Origin: Phallusia mammillata
Lineage: Eukaryota > Chordata > Ascidiacea > Phlebobranchia > Ascidiidae
DNA length: 64,000 bases
Direction of reading: 5' to 3'
NCBI GenBank assembly: GCA_003260075.1
Contig: QLIY01000327.1
Coordinates: 10,071 to 74,070, forward strand
Position 1 is the stretch's first letter; each line of letters begins with the position of its first letter. Below, one piece after another: positions 38,982-51,500 of this stretch. Below the pieces are notes generated by a model. That model was not told where the DNA came from, did no database searches, and saw only the letters and a list, made by a program, of their open reading frames with translations. The position numbers were made by a program, and so were the translations under genes.

Positions 38982-39933
38982 TCTTGCTGCGTTATCAGGT
39001 GCCCACCCAAGTAAGACCAGGATTGCTAAATTATTGCAACTCATTAGTCTTGTAGCGTTACTTTTAGCAGATAGCCGCAGGTCAGAGTCGCTCAATCTTT
39101 TCGTTCGGAGAAGCTTTGATATTCTTGACCGCCAATTTTGACTTTAAATGACCCTAATTTCGTTGCAGTTTAACCAGATAAACGTGTTACCTTTGCAAGA
39201 CAAGTAAATTTTCTTGGACAAATTGAGCAACACATGTATGATTCTTGTGGTTTACAATCGTCTGCATCTACATTATAAACAGGAAAATGTATTTAGGGAA
39301 CCGTTTTCTATTCATGTTTCTTTTTAAGTGCTGTGCGTTTAATACTTCTGGGTGTTGTTTGTTTCTAAATTTTGTGTTTTGACTTTCTTTCGTGATCCAT
39401 AAATAATCACGATATCGCTTCACGACCGTTTCTCATGATTTCTGCCAGGTTTGCGACAACGTGAACGTCGCTTTCAATAATTAGTGATTTATTTTTCCAC
39501 GAACCAAGCATAATGGCTAGTCTAATTGCAATGTTGTTCTAATATCTGCCAAAATAATGTCGACATCTAAAATTATTACATGTGTTTAACGTCTTTAAAT
39601 CTCGTAGCCAGTTTTGCATGAATAACGACGACTTTATTCTCCACATAAGAAAACACACAGTAACATATAAATATCGTATAAAAATCATCAGAAATATAAA
39701 TAGGAGTGGCACACAGTTTTTGCTTTAAAAAAATGTGTTACATACATAGAAAAACGATAAATTTGCGATTTGATTTCAATCAACACATACGTATGTTTTT
39801 AACATATAAATATAGGACCGAAGTATAGAAATACATACAAATAAATAATGCTTTAAAAAATATGACGTGATTAAAAATTTGTTTGCAATAAATAGCAGCG
39901 TCAAGCAAGATTGCACGTGTCAGCATTTTTTCT
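38982..39933. other. Spacer between the Ly6-sushi-vWA array and alkaline phosphatase 1
   Basis: Holds the decayed exon at 39380-39441 and should contain the promoter of paralogue 3 and the 3' end of the alkaline phosphatase 1 transcript. Nothing else was recognised. Confidence 0.5.
39380..39441 (-). pseudogene. Decayed Ly6/uPAR exon 3 from a fourth paralogue
   Basis: On the minus strand, after a ggcag acceptor, the sequence encodes KS(stop)ETVVKRYRDYLWITKE. It is a clear match to exon 3 of the three live genes (KSCETVVRRYRDYLWITKG in paralogue 2). The codon for the first cysteine is TGA, and the GGG-TGC for Gly-Cys has become GAA-AGT. The expected donor is missing. No neighbouring exons of the same copy were seen. 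It is best matched by paralogue 2, so it is probably the remnant of a lost tandem copy. Confidence 0.8.
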
Positions 39934-42900
39934 TTAATAGTTTGCCTCCTTTCCTTCTTCAACAAGTCTACTGAGCAGGTTGTTGATTTGAGTTTCGCCT
40001 GAACCGTTATTGCCGCCCTCTTTGTCTTTCTCGGAAGATGGTTGACAATGAGCAAAGTCTAAGCCTGCTTCGGGATCTGTAGATTAATAACAAAGTTTAC
40101 ATTTTGCTACAACACAACCATAATTTAATTTATAACTTGGACTTGGTCTTGAGGCAAGTTGCAATGCAACAATTAATTTGAATTTTTAGCTTGTGGTTTG
40201 TAAATAGACACTTAAGCTCTGGGAATATAACCAGTGGAGTCGATAAAAGACCCGATTTAAGCATCTACTTTGCAGTATATAATGGAGAAATGTAAATAAA
40301 TACCAGCATGCCCCCCCCCCCCTTAAGCTCTGGGAATATAACCAGTGGAGTCGATAAAAGACCCGATTTTAGCATCTACTTTGCAGTATATGGAGAAATG
40401 TAAATAAATACCAGCATGTTACATTATTGTCCAATAGCACCTTAGTTGTTTAAGTGGTAAATCGTACTGTTGAGACTAATTTAACAGCAGAGGTTACTTT
40501 GCTTGGTGTAGCATAATTATATTGTTTTTTAGTTACTAATGCTTGTTTGTATGACCTTAAAAAGACACGTTTTTGTTGATGGGTTGTTTATGTTACTTTA
40601 ACGTATGCGCTGTACTTACTCAAGCAGGCAGCGTGGGAAACCACTTCCGCAATGAAAGTCTGTTCATGAACTCCAGTAATAAGATGAGACATTGGTCCAC
40701 TGGCGTAAACGATCATGTCTTCGGCGCTGTGGGTTTCGCCAGCACGTTTAACTGCTGTCAAAGGCTGATAGGCTGCGCTTTCTGTAAAATAAACAGGTTG
40801 TTAGCATGTTGCATTTACGGTTTCAGGACTTCTCGTTTGTTTTGAAGCTGGCATTGACAAGGTATTTTTTAACCAAAGAACACTGCACAGAGCTCATTCT
40901 TTGTAAATTTGTTACCTAATATCACTAGCAAAGCCATTTTGCAGGGCTTGCCATCCTTTTTAAATTCATCGTCTAACTTTGCATTTTTTGTTGAAAAATA
41001 GCCAGTGTCTCTAAGTATTTGATAAGTGATATCTTAGTCCCTCATTTGACGGTCAAATTTCACCCTCTTTCGGTCAAATCTAAGCAGGGACCCCCCCCCC
41101 CCTTTTTAAATTCATCGTCTAACTTTGCATTTTTTGTTGAAAAATAGCCTGTGTCTCTAAGTATAAGTTCACCCTCTTTCGGTCCAATCTAAGCAGGGAG
41201 TGTTTAGTAGCTATACCTGCGTGTCTTTTCGCCTTGCTCCATGAGTTCCATGTTCTGTTTGCGTTGTAGTTTGGTCCGTTGCCATATGCAGTGTTGGTGT
41301 AGTATCTTCCCAAAGTGTTGTACGGGATCTGGTTGTTCACCATTATTTCTGCAACGTTGAAATAAGACTTGAGTGCTACAGTTTACTTCAAGAAATTCAA
41401 TACACAGGGTGTTCTGCAGTGAAGTTTAACATATTCCCTATTTAATAAAAGAGATTTCTTTCAAGTTTGTTATATTATAGTTTACTTTAGGGTGTTATTT
41501 AACTTTTAATATGATCTTGATATGATCTGCAGCCAAATTCAACAGAGTTCCATTTCAAAATTCAAGTGTTGCTCTCAAGTTTGTTTTTCCTACTTGAAAA
41601 CGGTGTTCCTCTGCCTCCAGTGTTTCCGAAAGTAAAAACGTGACCGTGATCGGCCGTTGCTATGATCAACGTGTCGTCATCACTTGTGAGTTGCTTGGCA
41701 ACCTGGGGAACAGTAAACATCTTGTTAGTGATGAAACAAAGACAACGTGATTTGATATGTTCTGTACACTTTCAGTTTTTGTCCTTAGTACGTGGAAATC
41801 ACATAGCCCCCCCCCCAGTGATGAAACAAAGACAACGTGATTTGATATGTTCTGTACACTTTCAATTTTTGTCTCCTTTTTAACATTCTTAGTACGTGGA
41901 AATCACATAGATTTGTTATACCATTTGTTACCTGTACGGCTTTGTCGAATTCAGAGAATTCCTCCAAAGCATATTTGACAAGAGTTTTGTAATGAGCTTT
42001 GTCGATCATACCTCCTTCCACAAGCAAGAAGAAACCTTCACCCCCCCCCCTACGGCTTTGTCGAATTCAGAGAATTCCTCCAAAGCATATTTGACAAGCG
42101 TTTTGTGATGAGCTTTGTCGATCATACCTCCTTCCACAAGCAAGAAGAATCCTTCGTCATTTTTCCTCAACACTCTGATAGCCTGAAAATCAATGATACT
42201 TTAGTTTGCTAACTAAGTGTTGGTGATAGGTTTGCCACAATCGCTATTCTATGATACGGTTTACAACCGCAGCATAAAATTCCCCCCCCCCAAGTGTTGG
42301 TGATAGGTTTGCCACAATCGCTATTCTATGATACGGTTTGCAACACAGCATTAAAACGGAACTGTGCAAAGAAAGATGAACAAGTGAAGTTGCCAAATTG
42401 ATGTGGCGTGGGTTCGAATCTCAGTTCGGTCGCCATGTTACTTAAATAAGTTTTTCTCACCTTTTCTACCATTTCTGGAAGTCTTGGCTGAAATTGCGAT
42501 CTCATTGAGTTGCTGAGTCTAAATTCCATTTCGGTTGGTGCGAAAAGCCCCAGCAAATAATCAGTCGATTCAGGATCAACTTGGTCCAATTCTTGTCTGT
42601 TTTTCACGTACCTAAACGATATAAAAATACTGTCACAAATACAGCTACAAAAAGACACGTGTCTCTCTACAACTGGCCCTTTAAGTTACTTTGTTGTTGA
42701 TCAAATCTCAAAAACAGTTTGTTGTCGTTTTGGTAACTTACAAGTTAGTGACGTTGCTGCCAAATGAGTCCTTCCATCTTTGGATAAGGTTGGTTCCGAA
42801 GCCTCGTCTCAGTCCAGTCTCACGAATGCCAACCTCATCAAGAATATCTCTGTCTGTCACACCGTGCATGTGAACTCGTCCTCCTCCGAGCAAAACCTGG

Positions 42901-44835
42901 AAATCAAAATTCATTGGATGTAAATAATTTATTTTGCACAACAGTTCAATTGTTTTCTGGCACACGAGACTAGCAGTGGTCCATCTGCAGGTAATGGTAC
43001 TCATCTAAAAGCCCAATTATTGGCACTACCGTGATATTTTTGGGCTTTCGCACCAGTGGTTCTTAAACTTTTTGCCCATGTTACAATTTACAGGTGATGA
43101 TTTATAATTAAGTCTTAATTCTCAGTATCTGGCTTGGTTGAGCTTCCAAAGAGCCATTCTCGTCCATGAGAATCAGAACGAATATTAAACAAAGCACATT
43201 TAAACTTTTTAGGCAGGGCAGTACTTTTGCCAAATTTGCCCCCAGTTGAGTAACACAGAATTAGATAGCATATGTGTTTTGCTGTTACACTGGCATATGT
43301 TCTTACCTGGATGTCGTGCCGTTTGTCGAAAAGTTGTTGCGCAATATCTTTGCACCCGCTTCCATAACCGACGTGTGAATACCAACTCCTAATGTGAAAA
43401 AACACACACCATTTAGTTTCACAGCAATAAGTGGAAAAATGGGTGTTAGTTTGTTGTTCAAATAAGCACTGTGATATCATACAGCAGTAATCTACAAGAG
43501 CACAATAGCAGATAGTACAAGCTGTAACTAACATCATTGGAATATGAGCAAAATGGCTACATGGAACATCTAGTGTAAACTTTAACTTACCGTTGTGGAA
43601 TATGAGCATATGCTGATGCCGGTGTTGCGTGTTGAATTCGAGTTGTAGTGACGACTCCAGTTGATTTGCCTGTTAAACATAACAATCTTGTAAAACCGCA
43701 ATACGATCATGAAACGCTAATCTGTGTTTTAATCTAACTGGAAACAATAACCAATTCTTAACCAAAATAACCAAAAGCTATAAAGCACCCCCTCTCTAAA
43801 GAACAATATTTTTGGACGCTAGATTCGTTTGGTTTACATGAAAATACTTTCGGCGAAAGTACTTTTTACCCTGATGAAGACGACCTGTATAGGACATCGA
43901 AACGTCGGTGTAAAAATGCAATTGCCAGAAGAGATCTACAAAGTTGACTTCAGGCGAATGTTCGGTGGTTTGTTAGACAAAGTTTAAGGGACAGCTTTTG
44001 TAGTTGTTTTCTACTTACCGAGTTTGACGGCTTTTTCCAGTGCAGTTTCTACATCTTTGTTAGTGGTGCATTTTCCCTGATGAGCTGACGTTAACCCGAG
44101 CACCCCGTTCGCTGTTTTGACTCCGGTAAGGATCGCTGTAGCTGTCGCCGCGCTGTCCGGGGTTTGTGAATTCACTGTGAAAGACATCCAACAGTAAATA
44201 TATGGTTTTAAAGTAGAACTTTACACAAACAGAAATATTCTGCAAGCAAACCGAGATCTTTGTGTAGTCACAAAAAGGCACAAATCACTGATTTAAAATG
44301 TAGATTTAGCTTCTTGGGTTCGAATTCCACTAAAGGAGCAGTTTCCAACTCACCGCTGTACGTCTTTGCTGTCCCAACGTGTGGGAATTGATCGAGGGTC
44401 GTAGTGTGTTCCTCTCCATTTTTACCCATTTTTTGTCCCATGTACACTCTTCCCGCTGTTGTGGTACCAATGCTCATTCCGTCCCCGATAAAAATGATCA
44501 CATTCTTCGCTTTATTGGTGTTCAACTGCGAAAATTTGTTGATTGATTCGAGCAGATCATTTTCTCGCTGTGATTTCCAGTAACTTTCAGTCCTCTCGTG
44601 TGGGTAGACGACTGCAAAATGAAAACAAATCTCAGTGTCAGTTAAATTGCAGCAAATTAAACACATTTTATCACAGTTATGGATTTTCATCGATATAAAG
44701 CGACGAACCACCTCTGAAATCGCAGCTATGGTAATTAGGATACAATATACTTAAAATTATTTGCGTGAAGTCCTTACCTGCTAGTGTGGTACCGAGCAGT
44801 AGAAAAACTGCGATAGATTGTATTAAAAACTTCAT
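39934..44835 (-). CDS. Alkaline phosphatase 1 (secreted)
   Basis: Twelve exons: 44835-44778, 44611-44354, 44174-44019, 43669-43591, 43388-43307, 42896-42742, 42611-42461, 42182-41932 (one 135-base exon interrupted by a duplicated segment), 41702-41594, 41348-41217, 40781-40620 and 40076-39934 (TAA), 539 residues. The family hydrolyses phosphomonoesters through a phosphoserine, using two zinc and one magnesium ion. Visible here: signal peptide, FIGDGMS (Asp63), nucleophile Ser113 in [21 protein letters not shown], Arg-Ser-Trp-Tyr-Ser, [11 protein letters not shown] (Glu330, Asp335, His339), [11 protein letters not shown] (Asp376, His377) and GETHSAED (His456). The C-terminus is polar (NNLLSRLVEEG), with no hydrophobic GPI signal, so the product should be soluble. 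One copy of the segment with exon 8 reads KAHY instead of KAHH. Confidence 0.93.
41932..42040 (-). repeat. Haplotype copy of alkaline phosphatase 1 exon 8 carrying His-to-Tyr
   Basis: Overlaps the exon copy at 42051-42182 and supplies its donor (GTAACA). It reads CTCATTACAAAACTC where the other copy reads CTCATCACAAAACGC. The change converts the second His of the IDKAHH motif to Tyr. By alignment with human placental alkaline phosphatase this His is zinc ligand His320. The two copies are joined by the C-run at 42041-42050. Confidence 0.75.
43051..43085. mobile_element. hAT-like terminus fragment
   Basis: CAGTGGTTCTTAAACTTTTT is close to hAT left ends. No right end was identified; it may be a solo fragment in the intron between exons 5 and 6 of alkaline phosphatase 1. 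Confidence 0.35.
43869..43909 (+). ncRNA. Hammerhead-like repeat motif, best-preserved long copy
   Basis: Reads CCTGATGAAGACGACCTGTA then TAGGACATCGAAACGTCGG. CTGATGA, an imperfect hairpin with a CCTGTATAGG loop region, GAAAC and GTC are in hammerhead order. One extra A follows the CTGATGA box compared with canonical ribozymes. It is in an intron of alkaline phosphatase 1, antisense to it. Confidence 0.45.
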
Positions 44836-47800
44836 CTCTTGGTGCTGCTTGCTTGTGGCTTTTATGATACAGAAAACGCTTTTGTAAGTTATATTTTGTC
44901 GCACGGTATTTAATCTGCAAAAATAGTAAGGATTAACAATATGTCAGCTTTGCAGCGTTTTGAAATCTTTTCAGAAGTTACAAACAATCAATTTAGCCGA
45001 ACATTTGCTTCAGTTGCAACATTGTTTCACAGTAGCATCTGCGAATGCGCCTTTCTCCTTACTCTAGTAGACGCTTTCTAATCCAAAGCTGTCTGTGTGG
45101 TAAACCTTGCCACCGCTCCGTGTTTTATACCCAATTTTTGACAAATTGTTACGTCACGGCAGCCGTTCTTCTCCAACAAACAACTTCCTCATCGTATCCG
45201 GTTCATGTCCGGCATTGGACGTAATTTTTAGTTGCTCACATCACGGATAAGGTAGGCTAACTCTGATGATCTTTATTTGATGACACGTTTACATATCTCC
45301 TGCTATGTTGAGGCGTTAATATAAGCGGACGGGTTTTTTAGTGACTATTACACTGTGGATTAACGTGATATTGACGGCCAGGTTACTGGAAATTTATTGA
45401 AAAAAACATGTCGCCTTTTTTGGAGAATGTGTCTTCAGCTTATAGTACATAGCTTAGCTACGTGCGTTTTTAACCCCACGCCGATAAAAATCTTTTCTCG
45501 GAAATCTCTATATTCCCATATTTTAATATTCTGACGTACAAAAGGGACCAAGATTGTATCACAAAACACGCGATTCTGTTAACTCATAACATGGTGTTAC
45601 CGCGAAATTGTCAAAAACACTCGGTGTGTAACTCAATCTCGATGTAAAACTAAAGAGAATGGCACGACATGAACTGGAATCAACCCATTTGGTGACCTGT
45701 TGTAACCTTTGATTGTGCATGCAGGTTTGCTACATGTTGTTAACTGCAACCAATGTGTCAATGAAGCGAGCTATTACGCCAGAATAGGATGCTAAATAGG
45801 GTTTGTGACCTGTCAGTTTTTGTGTGTCTTCGTGTTGCTAATGATCTGAGTCAGATCTGCTACCAAGAACTGCTTTTTGGGGAATTGAACCTATATTACA
45901 TATGATCGTGTGTTGTAAATGCCTTAAACCCGACCGATTCGACTTCAGTAGTGGTTATTTTTGCCTCCGAAACCGTGTAATCCAAAGGTAAATATACGAT
46001 TACAGGCAATGTTTGTGCCTATATGTGAGACGCCTAAAAATACACGCGGTTTTGGTCGAAAATTGTATGCTTTCGTGGGATTGGTGTAACCGCCAAACAA
46101 ACGTAGCAAATTATGTGGTAACACTTGCATTTTGAACTTATCCGCTATTGAAGAACAAGCTACGTTGTATTGAGAAATTGACTTTTTGTTAGAGTTAGTT
46201 TTCGGTGTTTTTTGCGCCAAAAGTGGAACTAATTAAAACAAACTGTGCTGCATTCTGAGATAATGCAGGTTCATGACCGAAAAAAAACTAATTTAGAATA
46301 AGCGCCTTTGGCCCGTGAACAATTTAGATCGGTAAAATTATAACTATTAATTTGTGTCGTCTATTTGCATCAAAAAGTTTCCAACAAATTTCTTTAAACA
46401 TTGCAATTTCAGAAATTCTGTACCGTGGTCTAGTGCATTGTTGTATTTGACATAAGTTAATCAAAAAATATTGCTTAATGCCCAAATCAGCAAAACAGTG
46501 ATTATTCAAACTGATTTATCTTTTTCTTACTTAACTATGATTTATTTAAAAAACAGATAGTCATGATGATTCTATTGGTTTGTGTGTTTCTTTGGAAAAC
46601 TGAATAAAACGATATGAGTAATATCAAGCCTACGTTCAAAGTTTGACGTCAATTCGCAACATGATTTGGGTTCAATCTGAATATAGAGCGAGAATTAGCA
46701 ACATGTGAGTCTTAAAAATCCATGACGTGGTGCAATCGAACGTGTTTTTCACCCAAATCCATTAACTATTCCGTAAAGAAACTAAGAAAATGCGCAAATC
46801 GGTTAGTAATATTGGTTATATGAGTACAGAAGAGGTTAACTAGAGTTGCACGTGCGTAGTAAGCGTCCTTATCCTAATTGTTCGGTTGCAATTTTATGCC
46901 AAATTTACGTCATTCTTTGAGCTTATGGTGACATGACGTCATCCCCTTGTATGACGTAACAAAGCCAGTAGCGGTGATCTGCAAAACGCAAACAACCTAA
47001 TAAAGTTTTTCATCGAATTCCTAATTGAAGTGGTTTACGGGTCCAGCAATGTCCCAACTTCCATGGAAATCTATTTTTAATTGACATTTGCGATTTCTCG
47101 AGTAAAAATAGCACCGCGCGAGAAAGTACTTCGTTATGACACGACAATACAAGTCCGATTGATACATCGTGATGTTTCTGAATGCAAATGGTATTGTGCT
47201 TTGTCGAAACGTGCCAGGAAACAGACGTGCAAGTGGTAGACTTGGTGTTTAGCTTGTTATAATTTGGAGCTAATCTATTTTTTATTTCCTGTTTCCATAT
47301 CCCATACGTAAAGTAGAACCGGGCAATTTCCTCCGTGTAACTTTAAACATCCGGTTTTTAAATTAAAAAGGCTTTAAATATAAAAATATTTTGGCACTTT
47401 TTTAGCCTTCTTTGCATTTTTAAGATGAGCTAACGTCTTCTTTTCAGCAAAACACTCAAATCACGTATTAAAACTGAAACATAGGTAACTTTCTGCGACT
47501 TGATCCTGTCTGTCTATAGAACTACTTCTAATTCATTTGCGCCAGATCTACTAGTAAACGTTTAACTGTTGCCGTTGCTTTGATTAAATCATCATGGCTG
47601 ACAACTAATGCATCGTAAGTGCGCGTAATGCTATTTGCATACGTGGATACATGAATGGGCTTATATAGTGGCCCATGTGAATGCATGCAGGTATGAAACA
47701 TGTGTGGCAATGCGCTTAACCTAATACCAGCAACGTATATATCCTGTATTACTAACCAAAGGAACTAAATCACCTACTAACACGTTAATACTGCGTACAA

Positions 47801-48584
47801 ACGCTTGCCCCCCCCCCCGGCCCATGTGAATGCATGCAGGTATGAAACATGTGTGGCAATGCGCTTTACCTAATACCAGCAACGTATATATCCTGTACTA
47901 CTAACCAAAGGAACTAAATCACCTACCAACACGTTAATACTGCGTACAAACGCTTGTAAATACAATCGGTTGGTCATATTACTTCCGTTTGTAACATACT
48001 GAATTGGGTTTCTCGCCTGTTAAGGGTTTATGGGTCTGTTGTAACACCGTTTTTTTGTCCAAATGTTCAAGCATTTGAATTGTGTGTTGATATTTTTATT
48101 TTCATAAAGCATGTTGATTTGTATTGGGCTGTGACTTAAAAGCAGATTTTCAGAGGTAAATGTATTTAAGAAAAAGAATTATAATTGATGTGATCAATTA
48201 CAAATTCTTTTCTGGCGACCAAAAATGGAGTTGTTAATTTGTTGCAGTTTAAAAGGTTGTAAAACACTTCTCCAGTCCAAATCATTAGTGCTTGATTGCA
48301 TTGACAAGTTTATTGCCCATACGTACGGAACCAAATAAATAGATTTAATGAAGCAAATACCCCCCCCCCGTAAAACACTTCTCCAGTCCAAATCATTAGT
48401 GCTTGATTGCATTGACATGTTTATTGCCCATACATACGGAACCAAATAAATAGATTTAATGAAGCAAATGTGGTGGAAAATTGCTTGCAAATAGTAGCGT
48501 CATCAAAGTTTGCACACGTCAGCATATTTTGGTTAGCTCTGATTAGTAAATACAGTTTGAAGCAGAACTTTCGGATTTTCGTCT
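44836..48584. other. Intergenic region between the two phosphatase genes
   Basis: No exons recognised. A segment of about 150 bp (gcccatgtgaatgcatgcag...) is repeated across the C-run at 47808-47818, and another across 48360-48369. The first resembles a dispersed repeat also seen at about 56400-56600. Upstream of alkaline phosphatase 1 (44.9-45.3 kb) there is no obvious TATA box. One TGACGTCA lies at about 46933. Confidence 0.5.
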
Positions 48585-51500
48585 TTATGCAGATACCCGA
48601 CAGTGTTCAAGATCGTCTGCATTGTTGCCTGCAAAAGTTTACATTTGTTTTATTGCTGTTGTTTGTTAGCTTGTAGATTCCAGTACATTTGTTTCTTAAC
48701 GGAACTTTCTGGCAGGTTCCGTTAGCACAGGATAGGGCTTGGCAAAGCACATCTACCAAGTGATCAGCTTGTGTTTTACAAACAGCGTGGTGATGTATTA
48801 CTATACATGCTTACGTCTTCACAGGCAGGATCACACTTGCCTTTGTTTGTGGCCTATATGTTATTATAAATATGTTATATAAAAGATCCGTTGTGGTAAC
48901 AGATCCGTTGATATGTTATTTAACAGATCCGTTGTATTTACCCAAACAGGCAGCGTGAGAAACCACTTCCGCAATGTAGGTCTGTTCGTGAACTCCAGTA
49001 ATAAGATGAGACATTGGTCCACTGGCGTAAACAATAACATCCTCTGCACTGTGGGTTTCTCCAGCACGCTTTATTGCCGTTAAAGGCTGATACTCGTTGC
49101 TTTCTGCGAATTCCATTTATATGCATTAAAATTGAAAGAAGGTATGTTGGTACGACAAATGAGGCCAGACCCGAATCACCCAAATTAGGCCCAAAAGGGT
49201 GAAGTCATGCCTGAATTAAGTCCTCTTCGTTTGTACTTAAGCCAGGACCCGTCCCGCAAAGTCCGGCCCGACTAGGTTTTATATATTTGTGATGGTTGTT
49301 TTTGTTGCTTTTCAGTTGATATCTTTAACGATACTTTGGTTAATGTAAAGCAAGTAACAGGCAAATATATGTGATACTATTATTCTGCTGCGAATTTATA
49401 TGGGAATTTTGAAATCCCCCCCCCCTTAATGTAAAGCAAGTAACAGGCAAATATATGTGATACTATTATTCTGTGGGAATTTATATGGGGATTTTGAAAC
49501 CTTTTCATTTGCTTAAGGTCATCCGAAACGGATAAATAAGCCCAAAACGATAATTTTATTAATTGATCAAAACCATCAACACATCTTAAATTTAAACTGA
49601 CTATCGCTGTGTGCCTTTTTAAACTATAAAACAATAAAACCAATGGACGATAAAACCCTGGTAAAACAGAATCAGTCAGTTCATATAAAGGAAGATATAT
49701 TTCGCCTGTGGCATCAGCAGTTCAAAATTGGCCATTTTGTTTTGTTTTCTCTAACAAACGTTTGTTTTACTTGGGCCACCAAAGGATTCGTATTTACATG
49801 GCTTTGTAACTTAACATCCATATTTACTATCCCTAAGTTATAACGTTTGTAACTGTTTCAAGAAAAGTCATGGGTAAGTACAATCAGGAAGAATTTGTCC
49901 AAAATACCAAATGTTGCACCTGTTGTCGTTTTGCTCCGGCCATTGTTTTCCATGCCGGTTGATTAAAATTCGGCCCGTTACCGTAAGCGGTGTTTGAGAA
50001 GTATCTTCCAATAGTATTCCACCGTTGATTTTGGTTTGTCATGACATCTGCAACGTAAATTGATATATTTTAGCTACGTGAAGGCTCGTATGACAGCCAA
50101 ATAGTTGCTGTCTAATATAATCTAGGTTACCGGTTTGCTAACTCTAATAAAATTTGCCAGTAAAATATGCATGTTATTCTGCGAGGTACAGCGGTTAAAG
50201 AGTTAAATTTGTAAATCAAAATACACTTGGGTCATGTGTCCTCTGTTTAAAACTGTTCTCATCAATCTGTCATCCGGCAAATGTATTCTGTATATGTTGT
50301 CAGTAAATCAACGGATTAAATTCAATGTTTCACCAAATGTGTAGTGTATTTTTTGTCCCCTAAGTGCATATTCCTAGGCCCCCCCCCCCCCCTGTCCTCT
50401 GTTTAAAACTGTTCTCATCAATCTGTCATCCGGCAAATGTTTTCTGTATATATTGTCAGTACATCAACGGATTGAATTCAATTCACCAAATGTGTAGTGT
50501 ATTTTTTTGTCCCCTAAGTGCATATTTCTAGACCCTGAGTGTATATCTGTATGTCCTATGTCCCTGAAAGCAGTAACAGTTTCAAAATGTACATAAAAAC
50601 GTCGCTTTTTTTACTTGAAAATGATCTTCCCCTTGGTCCATCGTTTCCAAAAGTAAAAACGTGACCATGATCGGCCGTTGCCATGATCAACGTGTCGTCA
50701 TCACTCGTGAGTTCCTTAGCAACCTGATAAAACAAAAATGCAAAAATAAACTGTACATAGGCTACAATGTGGGAAACTTGTTTTAGGTAATAAAGATTTG
50801 ACGCTTAGCCAAACGGCCAGTCCTTTAAGCATTTTCTTACAGTTAAACCCCCCCCCCCTTGTTTTAGGTAATAAAGATTTGACGCTTAGCCAAACGGCCA
50901 GTCCTTCATGTAAAATAGTCGATTGGCGTTCTTGTATAGATTACAATACTCATTCAAATTGAGTTTTGTTTAAATTCTTTTTACTTGGACGGCTTTGTCG
51001 AATTCAGAGAACTCCTCCAAAGCATATTTAACAAGCGTCTTGTGATGAGCTTTGTCAATCATTCCTCCTTCCACAAGCAAGAAGAATCCCTTTTCGTTTT
51101 TCCTCAAAATCTTGACGGCCTGATTAAAAATCATATACTCGAACGTTTTCGGTAAAAGTTAATATCAATGAAATTTTATTAGTTAAGATGAACATAAATT
51201 CATAACTGGGACCAGCCCTGAAGCGTTGGTGCAGACAAGCGATCATGGCATACTCATATATAAATTACAGTAAGCCAGATCTATTGAAGGCGTTATACCG
51301 AATCAATATGGGAGTGCTTGGGCTTGATTCGTTAAGATGGCTTCAATGGGCTTGGCGTATTATGATGCTATAAGAGTGTTCTTGTTTTTTTTTTCATATA
51401 ACTTGCCAAAAGTGACCCCCCCCCCGCCCTGAAGCGTTGGTGCAGACAAGCGATCATGGCATACTCATATATATAAATTACAGTAAGCCAGGTCTATTGA

